A model generated the notes under the pieces. It had not been told where the DNA came from, made no database searches, and was given only the letters and a program-made list of their open reading frames with translations. A stretch of 6,523 bases of DNA, taken from RI-92 sp037384645 (GTDB lineage Bacteria; Pseudomonadota; Gammaproteobacteria; UBA6429; Thiohalophilaceae). A program made the translations under genes and the position numbers. This document shows positions 1 through 5,374 of this stretch, in pieces. The first letter of the stretch is position 1. Every line of letters begins with the position of its first letter. The stretch is from contig JARRNT010000111.1 of the NCBI GenBank assembly GCA_037384645.1, forward strand, positions 1 through 6,523. Reading direction: 5' to 3'.

Positions 1-690
1 GCAAAGGACCTGCAGCTGCCCAGCGGGCCGGCGTTCCGCAACCCCCGGAACTTCAGTAACTATGCCATCGGTGGTGCCCGCGCGCGCAGCGTGACCGGGG
101 CGGACCTGACCGATCAGGTCGGCCTGTACCTGAGCGAACATGGCGGGGCGGCCGATCCGAACGCGCTGTATGTGATCCTGATCGGCGGCAATGACATCCG
201 CGACGCGATCGTCGCATTACAGTCCGATCCGTCAGGGGCCACCAGTGGTCTGATTGTGCAACAGGCGGTGACCTCGGTGACGGGCAACCTGCAGAGTCTG
301 GCGGCCGCCGGGGCACACTATTTTCTGATCGGTAATGCGCCCAATCTTGCGCAGGTACCGGCGGTGGCGCTACAGGGTGAACCGCTCACAACCTACGCAC
401 AGCAATTAAGCGATGGGTACAACGCCGGGCTGCAAGCGGCGGTGGCTGGTGTGAGTAGTATGTTTTCACTGGATGTGTCGCACCTGGATGTGTATGCGCT
501 GTTGCAATCGCTGGAGACGGATCCGCAACAAATCGGTCTGACCAATGTGACAGGTACCTGTATTCATCCTGGCGTTATCGCACACGCAGTATGTAGCGAT
601 ACCAAAGACTACTTGTTCTGGGACGGCATTCACCCAACCCATACTGTACACATCTTCCTGGCGAACCAGGCGCTAAAGGCACTGCACTAA
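1..690 (+). CDS. SGNH/GDSL-family lipase/esterase, 3' part (5' end outside window)
   Basis: This is the C-terminal 229 residues of an SGNH/GDSL hydrolase, a family of esterases and phospholipases that are often exported. The frame is open from base 1, so the GTG at 91 is not a credible start. Visible residues 17-28 read NFSNYAIGGARA, the block II pattern supplying the oxyanion-hole Gly. VILIGGNDIRDA (about 58-69) is block III with its Asn at 64. FWDGIHPTHTVH (about 206-217) is block V with catalytic Asp208 and His211. The block I GDS serine lies upstream of the window. Cys187 and Cys198 flank the loop before block V and could form a disulfide, which would fit an extracytoplasmic enzyme; this is inference. 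Substrate cannot be told: phospholipase, esterase or an autotransporter passenger are all possible, although the gene stops straight after block V, so no C-terminal barrel follows. The end overlaps the convergent photolyase gene by 4 nt. Confidence 0.9.
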   Translation, partial: AKDLQLPSGPAFRNPRNFSNYAIGGARARSVTGADLTDQVGLYLSEHGGAADPNALYVILIGGNDIRDAIVALQSDPSGATSGLIVQQAVTSVTGNLQSLAAAGAHYFLIGNAPNLAQVPAVALQGEPLTTYAQQLSDGYNAGLQAAVAGVSSMFSLDVSHLDVYALLQSLETDPQQIGLTNVTGTCIHPGVIAHAVCSDTKDYLFWDGIHPTHTVHIFLANQALKALH

Positions 691-2132
691 GCAGACGAAC
701 GGGTATGTTGTTTATACGCGAGCAGGGCCTGCTCGCGTGTCGTTTTCAAATCGCAAACCGGATGAGGATAATCCTTGCCGATGTCGATGCCGACATTCTG
801 TAGAACGACTTGCGGCGCCTGCCACGGGGCGTGAATGTATTTGTCAGGCAGCCTCGCCAGCTCCGGTACCCAGCGTCGTAAATAGATCCCTTCCGAATCG
901 AATTTCTCGCTTTGTGTGATCGGATTGAAGATCCGGAAATAGGGTGCGGCGTCGGCGCCGCAACCGGCAACCCACTGCCAGTTAAAACTGTTCTGCGCCA
1001 GGTCGGCATCCACCAGGGTATCCCAGAACCATTTTGCGCCAGCCAGCCAGTGGTGCCCCAGGTTTTTGGTGAGCAGGGAACCGACGATCATGCGTACCCG
1101 GTTATGCATGGTGCCGGTTGCCCATAACTCGCGCATGCCGGCATCGACAATGGGAAAGCCGGTTTGTCCGTGTTGCCAGGCACGCAGCAAGCGGGTTTGA
1201 CGTTTCTGCCAGGGAAACTTTTCAAACCGTGGATTCAATACCTGCTGTTGCGTGTGCGGGAAGTGATACAGCACGTGATGGGTAAACTCACGCCAGGCCA
1301 GTTCACGCACGAAGCTTTGGGCGTTTTTAGCGTAAAGCGAATCTCGTCGCTGCTGGCGTGCCTGCTCAATGGCATACACGATCTGTCGCGGAGATATTTC
1401 ACCAAAGTGTAAATGCGCTGATAGGCCCGAAGTTGCCGTGCGCGCCGGGAAGTCTCGAGCGGTGTCATACCCGCCAAGCTGGTTTTTGATAAATTTGCGC
1501 AGACGCGACCGTGCACCGGATTCACCAGGTTGCCAGAGAGTATAGAACTGCGAATCCCAGGCAATGGCAGGTAATAACGCCAGGCTGTCCAGTCTGACCG
1601 AAGCAAGGCGCTTACTGACTGGGGGGAGTTTGCGCACTGCCGGGCTGAGGTCGTGGGGCAGCCCGCGTTTCTGGCAGGCCTGCCAGAACGGGGTAAAGAC
1701 CTTGTAGGCACTGCCGGCCCCGGTCTGGATCTGCCAGGGTTCGAACAGCAGCATGCCGGCAAAACTGCGATAGGTGATGCCCTGTTCGCTGAGCGCGGTT
1801 TTGATGTGACTGTCACGGGTACTGCTTGCCGGTTCATACAGGCGGTTGAGATAAACGGCGTCGGCACCGGTTTCGCTGATTAGATCCTGCAACGCGGACA
1901 GGGAACTGCCACGGCGGATGATCAGGCGACTGCCGAGCGTATTGAGCTGTGTCGCCAGGGCTCTGAGACTGTGATGCAACCACCAGCGACTGGCGCCACC
2001 GGCCGGCCAGGGGCTGTCTTCTTCCGGGGCATGAATATACACCGGGATGATGCGCGCGCCTTTTGCCGCGTGTAGTGCAGGGTTATCGCTCAGGCGCAGG
2101 TCTCGCCGGAACCAGATAATGATGGTTTGCAT
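687..2132 (-). CDS. phrB: Deoxyribodipyrimidine photolyase (class I CPD type)
   Basis: This is a flavoprotein that uses blue light to split UV-induced pyrimidine dimers in DNA; it acts in the cytoplasm. It has 481 residues, close to the 472 of E. coli PhrB. The start MQTIIIWFRRDLRLSDNPAL is the canonical beginning of the N-terminal antenna domain (about 1-130). The FAD domain runs from about 200 to 475, with TSGLS (234-238) for the FAD phosphates, REFTHHVLYHFP, MHNRVRMIVGSLL (342-354) and DAAPYFRIFNP (394-404). By alignment from memory to E. coli, the Trp electron-transfer chain is intact: W308, W362 and W385 match W306, W359 and W382. N381 matches N378 near flavin N5, and W280 matches the lesion-contacting W277. 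T341 stands where E. coli has W338. The antenna cofactor (MTHF or 8-HDF) cannot be decided. No strong Shine-Dalgarno precedes the ATG. A non-repair cryptochrome is possible but less likely. Confidence 0.93.
   Translation of the reverse strand: MQTIIIWFRRDLRLSDNPALHAAKGARIIPVYIHAPEEDSPWPAGGASRWWLHHSLRALATQLNTLGSRLIIRRGSSLSALQDLISETGADAVYLNRLYEPASSTRDSHIKTALSEQGITYRSFAGMLLFEPWQIQTGAGSAYKVFTPFWQACQKRGLPHDLSPAVRKLPPVSKRLASVRLDSLALLPAIAWDSQFYTLWQPGESGARSRLRKFIKNQLGGYDTARDFPARTATSGLSAHLHFGEISPRQIVYAIEQARQQRRDSLYAKNAQSFVRELAWREFTHHVLYHFPHTQQQVLNPRFEKFPWQKRQTRLLRAWQHGQTGFPIVDAGMRELWATGTMHNRVRMIVGSLLTKNLGHHWLAGAKWFWDTLVDADLAQNSFNWQWVAGCGADAAPYFRIFNPITQSEKFDSEGIYLRRWVPELARLPDKYIHAPWQAPQVVLQNVGIDIGKDYPHPVCDLKTTREQALLAYKQHTRSSA
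717..737. repeat. Perfect 21-nt inverted repeat, possible terminator for the SGNH gene
   Basis: Arms CGCGAGCAGG and CCTGCTCGCG flank a single G. As RNA this could form about 9 GC-rich pairs with a 3-nt loop. It lies 27 nt after the stop of the plus-strand SGNH gene and inside the last codons of the photolyase gene (coding EQALLA). On the plus strand it is followed by TGTCGTTTT, a poor U-tract, so termination would be weak or factor-assisted. The symmetry could also be a codon-level coincidence. Confidence 0.45.
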
Positions 2133-2170
2133 CTACGCATGCTAGCCAAGTACGCTGTAAAATAACAGCC
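2133..2170. promoter_or_regulatory. 38-nt divergent spacer between phrB and the radical SAM gene
   Basis: Both genes start outward from this spacer, so their promoters must lie in it or inside the opposite gene. On the plus strand TAAAAT (2158-2163) resembles a -10 box and would start RNA at about 2170, next to the ATG at 2171, giving a nearly leaderless mRNA; no matching -35 is visible. On the minus strand TTGTTG (2190-2185), 17 nt, then TGTTAT (2167-2162) is a weak sigma-70-like pair for phrB. There is no Shine-Dalgarno before either start. The boxes are weak matches and the assignment is tentative. Confidence 0.3.
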
Positions 2171-3238
2171 ATGTCACAGGACCCCAACAAAGGCCGCGGC
2201 GCACGCAGTAATCCTGATTGCCGTTACCAGTCACAAACCCGCGAATCGATCGACGATGACTGGTTCGTGGAAACTGCCGATGTGCCCAGGCGCAAGACGA
2301 CGGTACGCCCGGAACACAGCAAGTCCATTCTTTCTCGCAACCAGTCACCGGACGTGCCGTTTTCGGTTTCGATCAACCCATATCGAGGCTGCGAACACGG
2401 CTGCATTTATTGTTTTGCCCGGCCCACGCACGCCTATCTGGACATGTCGCCCGGCCTGGATTTTGAAACTCGGCTGGTCGCCAAACCGGATGCACCAGCC
2501 CTGTTGCGCAAGGAGCTGGCGCGGCGCAACTATATGTGTCGACCGATTGCGCTGGGCAGTAATACCGATCCGTACCAGCCCATCGAGCGCTCCCACTGTA
2601 TTACCCGGCAGTTACTGGAAGTGCTGCTGGAGCATCGACATCCTGTGGCGATCGTGACCAAATCCGCCATGGTCGAACGGGACATCGATATCCTGTCGCA
2701 AATGGCCAAACACGATCTGGTACAGGTCATGATCTCAGTGTGTACGCTCGACAAGCAACTTGCGCGGTTGATGGAGCCGCGTGCCAGTACACCGCAGCGC
2801 CGACTGCGGGCCATGGCACGCCTGCGCGAGGCCGGGATACCCGTGGGGGTACTGGCGGCACCGATGATTCCGGTGTTAAACGATCCGGAACTGGAGACGG
2901 TCCTGCAGCAAAGTGCGGCGCATGGGGCGAGGACAGCCGGCTATGTATTGTTGCGGTTACCGCTGGAGGTGGCGCCGTTGTTCGAGGAATGGTTGCACAA
3001 GCATTATCCGCTGAAAGCGGAACACGTTCTCACGCGCATTCGCGATACCCGCGAGGGGGCGTTGTACCGTTCCGAATTTGGTCAGCGCATGCAGGGTAGT
3101 GGCGCCTTTGCCGAGATCATCGCCCGCCGCTTTGAAACCATGTGTCAACGCCTTGACCTCGGCGGCAGGGAACTGACGCTCAACACCGAATTGTTTCGGG
3201 TGCCTGCGGCGGAAAATGATCAACTCACCCTGTTTTGA
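2171..3238 (+). CDS. PA0069-family radical SAM protein (SplB-like, COG1533)
   Basis: This is a radical S-adenosylmethionine enzyme of unproven function. The family is related to spore photoproduct lyase SplB and is often annotated as a DNA repair photolyase from homology only. The protein has 355 residues, the usual family length. The [4Fe-4S]-binding motif CEHGCIYC is at 74-81 (C74, C78, C81) inside the family signature SINPYRGCEHGCIYCFARP (67-85). Further family blocks are SPGLDFETRL (93-102), ALGSNTDPYQPIER (127-140), the HPVAIVTKS strand (157-165), MEPRASTPQRRL (201-212) and GYVLLRLPLEVAPLF (257-271). The start is supported because KGRGARSNP at 7-15 matches the conserved family N-terminus, so later starts would cut it. 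The protein ends in QLTLF (351-355), which resembles the sliding-clamp-binding consensus QL[SD]LF. It is divergent from phrB. Fold and cluster are secure; substrate is unknown. Confidence 0.92.
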   Translation: MSQDPNKGRGARSNPDCRYQSQTRESIDDDWFVETADVPRRKTTVRPEHSKSILSRNQSPDVPFSVSINPYRGCEHGCIYCFARPTHAYLDMSPGLDFETRLVAKPDAPALLRKELARRNYMCRPIALGSNTDPYQPIERSHCITRQLLEVLLEHRHPVAIVTKSAMVERDIDILSQMAKHDLVQVMISVCTLDKQLARLMEPRASTPQRRLRAMARLREAGIPVGVLAAPMIPVLNDPELETVLQQSAAHGARTAGYVLLRLPLEVAPLFEEWLHKHYPLKAEHVLTRIRDTREGALYRSEFGQRMQGSGAFAEIIARRFETMCQRLDLGGRELTLNTELFRVPAAENDQLTLF

Positions 3239-3305
3239 GCCTTCCACTCCGCCGATCACTGTCATGGACCGGCAATATGCATGGGATATAAGTGGTATTT
3301 GAGAA

Positions 3306-3322
3306 CTGGCATGCTGTGTGCA
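3306..3322 (+). promoter_or_regulatory. Possible sigma-54-type promoter
   Basis: CTGGCATGCTGTGTGCA matches the sigma-54 consensus YTGGCACGrNNNTTGCW at most fixed positions. The GG (3308-3309) and GC (3320-3321) pairs have the required 12-nt spacing. Mismatches are T for C in the -24 box, C for the purine, and G for the first T of the -12 box. RNA would start near 3333 and meet the terminator at 3372-3400, giving about 65-70 nt. No sigma-70 pair with proper spacing was found in this spacer. A chance match is quite possible. Confidence 0.2.
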
Positions 3323-3371
3323 TCTGTATATACGCAATCTGATGTTCTCCTCCTAGTGTGGAAACTTATTC

Positions 3372-3400
3372 AGGCGCCCTGTTACAGGGCGCCTTTTTTT
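3372..3400 (+). terminator. Intrinsic (rho-independent) terminator
   Basis: Arms AGGCGCCCT (3372-3380) and AGGGCGCCT (3386-3394) form a perfect 9-bp GC-rich stem with loop GTTAC, followed by a run of seven T (3394-3400). This is a textbook plus-strand terminator. It lies about 133 nt after the radical SAM stop and only 25 nt before the hydrolase ATG, so it ends the upstream transcript or gates entry into the hydrolase gene. The minus strand lacks a U-tract, so it works in one direction only. Confidence 0.88.
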
Positions 3401-3409
3401 ATGGCTGTC

Positions 3410-3415
3410 AGGAGG
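3410..3415 (+). promoter_or_regulatory. Shine-Dalgarno of the alpha/beta hydrolase gene
   Basis: AGGAGG stands 10 nt before the ATG at 3426. It is the strongest ribosome binding site in the window and fixes the start of the hydrolase. It sits directly after the terminator, so there is almost no room for a separate promoter between them. Confidence 0.75.
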
Positions 3416-3425
3416 GGGGCCGTCG

Positions 3426-4016
3426 ATGGCAGATCCCGCCCCGCTGACTGCGGTGTTACTGCCGGGAATTGACGGTACCGGGCGCATGTTCGGGCCCTTG
3501 TCGGCAGAATCGTTTGCCGGTCCACTGGCATTGCAAATATCCACCCGTGCCGCGAAAAATTTACAGGCATTGGTGCTATGTGCAACCTTTGTCCGCAATC
3601 CGCGCCCGCATCTCGCCCGGCTTGCGCCCATCTTATTGCGTGAACCCATCCTCGCTCATCGGCCGCAAAAGTGGCTGGCTCGCCTGTTGGTGACCGGTTT
3701 TGATGTTCCGGACACGATGCTCGAGCAGGCCCTTGAGATACATGAGCTGGTTTCTCCCCGGGTGATCATGCAACGTTTGTATGATGTGATTCATGTCGAT
3801 GTTTCAACAATCCTGCGCGACTGTCCATTACCCATCCTGCATCTGTACGCGTTGCACGATCATCTGATCCTGGGTCGGCCGACACGCGAGATTCAGCAGA
3901 TTCGACCGGATATCGAGAGTATCGGCATCGATGGTCCACATTACCTGTTGCAGGCGCGGCCGCAGGGCTGTGCAGTCGCGATTGAAAAATTTCTACGGGA
4001 AAAAGGTCTATGTTGA
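3426..4016 (+). CDS. Alpha/beta hydrolase with an internal deletion
   Basis: This is a short member of the alpha/beta hydrolase family (esterase/lipase-like; substrate unknown), probably cytoplasmic since there is no signal peptide. It opens with VLLPGIDGTGRMF (10-22), the oxyanion-hole loop after the first core strand. It then jumps at about residues 25-26 (nt 3498-3503) straight into the nucleophile elbow AESFAGPLAL (27-36), with Ser29 as nucleophile. Relatives, as I know them, have about 45-50 more residues here, covering a helix, a strand and the helix leading to the elbow. The rest is normal: LQALVLCATFVRNP (46-59), a cap region, catalytic Asp145 in LYALHDHLILG and His172 in DGPHYLLQARP. 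The frame is intact and the length is 196 instead of about 240-280. A protein missing part of its central sheet is unlikely to fold normally, so this may be a decaying gene or an assembly collapse. The stop abuts the convergent hemJ stop without a gap. Confidence 0.8.
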   Translation: MADPAPLTAVLLPGIDGTGRMFGPLSAESFAGPLALQISTRAAKNLQALVLCATFVRNPRPHLARLAPILLREPILAHRPQKWLARLLVTGFDVPDTMLEQALEIHELVSPRVIMQRLYDVIHVDVSTILRDCPLPILHLYALHDHLILGRPTREIQQIRPDIESIGIDGPHYLLQARPQGCAVAIEKFLREKGLC

Positions 4017-4445
4017 TTAGACCGGGCGGAACACGGCGAGGAAAATAATCGCTATCAGGATCAGGACCGGAAATTCATTGTACCAGCGATAGAACACATG
4101 GCTGTGGCTGTTGCGGTCGTATTTGAAGTCCGCCACCAGTTTGCCGCAGTGAAAGTGATAAATAATCAGGAGGCCGACCAGGACCAGTTTGATTTGCAGC
4201 CATAACTGGTCGATGTAATTCTGTCCCATCGCATAACCGGATACCAGGATGCCGATGCCGCAGGCCACGGTTAGTATCATCCAGGGGGTGATGAAGCGAT
4301 ATAGTTTGCGCTCCATGATCTTGAAGCGCTCAATCGTGGCAGGGTCTTCCGTCATTGCGTGGTTCACAAATAAACGCGGCAAATAAAACAGCCCGGCAAA
4401 CCAGCTCACCATAAAGATCAGATGTAGTGCTTTGAACCAGAGCAT
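4017..4445 (-). CDS. hemJ: Protoporphyrinogen IX oxidase HemJ
   Basis: This is an inner-membrane enzyme for the penultimate step of heme synthesis, oxidation of protoporphyrinogen IX to protoporphyrin IX, used by bacteria lacking HemG or HemY. It has 142 residues, the standard size. Four membrane segments are visible at about 4-22, 52-71, 82-100 and 124-140. Family hallmarks are KALHLIFMVSWFAGLFYLPRL (5-25, with His8 in the place of the conserved heme-ligand His), MERKLYRFITPW (44-55), WLQIKLVLVGLLIIYHFHC (82-100) and FYRWYNEFPVL (118-128). The start MLWFKALH is the normal N-terminus. The gene lies 9 nt after the stop of the upstream thioredoxin-like gene and is probably cotranscribed with it; only a weak purine-rich GAGAGA precedes the ATG. 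It is the last gene of the minus-strand cluster, and no terminator hairpin was found beyond its stop. Confidence 0.93.
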   Translation of the reverse strand: MLWFKALHLIFMVSWFAGLFYLPRLFVNHAMTEDPATIERFKIMERKLYRFITPWMILTVACGIGILVSGYAMGQNYIDQLWLQIKLVLVGLLIIYHFHCGKLVADFKYDRNSHSHVFYRWYNEFPVLILIAIIFLAVFRPV

Positions 4446-4454
4446 GTTGTCTCT

Positions 4455-4988
4455 CTAATTTTTTTCTAGCATGGCGAGAATGGTTTTGCGGACGGCTGGC
4501 ATATTTATCTTACCGATCTTTTTCATAACGACGCGACCTTGTGAGTTAATGAGATATGTCGTCGGTGTTTCGCCGTAACCGCCAATGGCATGAAACATTT
4601 TCCTGTCGCCGTCATAAACGACCGGGTAGGGAAGCTGTTCACTTTGCACCAGGTCGCGCAGACGATTCAGTTTATCCCAGTAAACAGAGACGCCAACAAT
4701 CTGTAGACCTTTTTGTGACAATTCCAGGTCGAGGTCTTCGAGATGTGGAATTTCACTGAGACAGGTGGGGCAGTTGGAAGACCAGAAAGTAAGCAGGATA
4801 GGTTTGCCCTGCAGTTTTGCCAGATTCAGGGTCTGTCCCTCCCTGAGGGTAGTCATGTTGATATTGGGAACATGGGCAAAACCAAAGCGGTAATACCATT
4901 TATAGCTTCCAATACCGATAATGGTGGCCAACACGATGAAAATTAGCCCTAGGGCATATTTTGTTTTTAATAAACGTAAAGTTTTCAT
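4455..4988 (-). CDS. Membrane-anchored TlpA/ResA-type thioredoxin-like protein
   Basis: This is a thiol-disulfide oxidoreductase of the TlpA/ResA/AhpC-Redoxin group, anchored in the inner membrane with its domain in the periplasm. It has 177 residues. A basic N-terminus (KTLRLLKTK) is followed by one hydrophobic segment at about 11-28 without a lipobox. The fold then shows PILLTFWSSNCPTC (63-76), with active-site C73-P-T-C76 after the usual FW, and LQIVGVSVYWD (95-105). The cis-Pro loop ETPTTYLINSQGRVVMKKIG (140-159) has P142. Such proteins typically reduce apocytochrome c cysteines or other envelope disulfides; the specific partner is not visible. hemJ follows after 9 nt, which could fit a heme or cytochrome role, but this is inference. 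The DNA is visibly richer in A+T than the flanking genes. The upstream broken gene is a paralog, so the pair looks like a tandem duplication. Confidence 0.88.
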   Translation of the reverse strand: MKTLRLLKTKYALGLIFIVLATIIGIGSYKWYYRFGFAHVPNINMTTLREGQTLNLAKLQGKPILLTFWSSNCPTCLSEIPHLEDLDLELSQKGLQIVGVSVYWDKLNRLRDLVQSEQLPYPVVYDGDRKMFHAIGGYGETPTTYLINSQGRVVMKKIGKINMPAVRKTILAMLEKN

Positions 4989-5011
4989 CCGTTTTAGGCT
5001 TCAGTTCGGAA

Positions 5012-5346
5012 TCAGGTTTCCTTGTTTTTTCTCAGCATGTTGAGGACGCGGGCGCGCAACAGCTTGATGTCGATGTCACCGATCTTGTGTTGCACGATTT
5101 CACCCTGGGGGTTGATCAGAAAATGGGTCGGGGTGAGCGTGACCGGGTGGCCCAGAAGGTGACCAGCACGGGGTGCCCCCGCAGCGAAGCAAGATCGATT
5201 TTCTGCCCGCCCTTGAGCTCGGTCATTTCGACGTTGGGTGCCGGTTCCGCCCCGCTCGGACTGAACCAGACGTAGACCACGCTAATGATGATCAGCAGCA
5301 GAATGGCTGCCGGAAAAATGATGCGGATGGAATTGGGTTTACTCAT
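5012..5346 (-). pseudogene. Broken TlpA-type thioredoxin-like gene (internal deletion plus frameshift)
   Basis: The first frame starts at 5346 with a membrane anchor (about 9-28), then GAEPAPNVEMTELKGGQ and RGHPVLVTFWAT (56-67), colinear with residues 36-71 of the neighbouring paralog. It then runs out of frame (RSRSPRPIF) to a stop at 5116. From 5143 to 5012 another frame gives VTLTPTHFLINPQGEIVQHK followed by IGDIDIKLLRARVLNMLRKN and KET, colinear with the C-terminal part of the paralog. The gap corresponds to about 66 residues, so close to 200 nt are missing at 5143-5149, including the whole CxxC active site. The two frames differ, so the deletion was not a multiple of three. No intact thioredoxin can be made; at most a 76-residue membrane stub. 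It lies 28 nt after the ClC stop and 23 nt before the intact paralog. A true deletion or an assembly error would look the same here. Confidence 0.87.
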
Positions 5347-5374
5347 GGTTCGGATTATCGCACAAGCAAGGTTC

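Larger units (their letters stand above)
3344..3420 (+). promoter_or_regulatory. Possible leader that sequesters the hydrolase ribosome binding site
   Basis: GTTCTCCTCCT at 3344-3354 can pair with AGGAGGGGGGC at 3410-3420. Six contiguous Watson-Crick pairs join CCTCCT to the Shine-Dalgarno AGGAGG, extended by G-U and G-C pairs to 11 in total. The intrinsic terminator hairpin lies inside the loop. If RNA reads through the terminator, the ribosome binding site could still be masked. The pairing is read directly from the bases; a regulatory role is inference, and a 6-nt complement can occur by chance. Confidence 0.25.

Noticed and set aside
91..690. GTG at 91 as start of the SGNH gene
   Set aside because: The frame is open to base 1 and the upstream residues NFSNYAIGGARA are the conserved block II, so the gene enters from outside the window.
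1235..1867. Long 210-codon minus-strand frame inside phrB
   Set aside because: It overlaps conserved photolyase coding sequence and its translation is rich in Arg, Pro and Ser without any family motif, typical of a GC-rich shadow frame.
2134..2155. Repeated TACGC and the GCATGC palindrome in the divergent spacer as operator sites
   Set aside because: The elements are only 5-6 nt long and expected by chance; no longer symmetry supports an operator.
2740..3099. 119-codon plus-strand frame inside the radical SAM gene
   Set aside because: It is a shadow frame rich in Gly and Ala over a well-supported coding region.
3281..3472. Small 63-residue plus-strand frame across the terminator
   Set aside because: It runs through a strong terminator and into the hydrolase in another frame, has no ribosome binding site and no recognisable motif.
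3970..4016. T-rich minus-strand stretch after hemJ as a terminator
   Set aside because: There are short T runs but no stable hairpin before them, and the stretch is coding on the other strand.
5354..5359. GATAAT with an extended TG on the minus strand just before the broken thioredoxin gene, as a promoter
   Set aside because: The -10-like match is good, but there is no -35, it would start RNA right at the ATG, and the genes are closely packed as an operon. Too weak to list.
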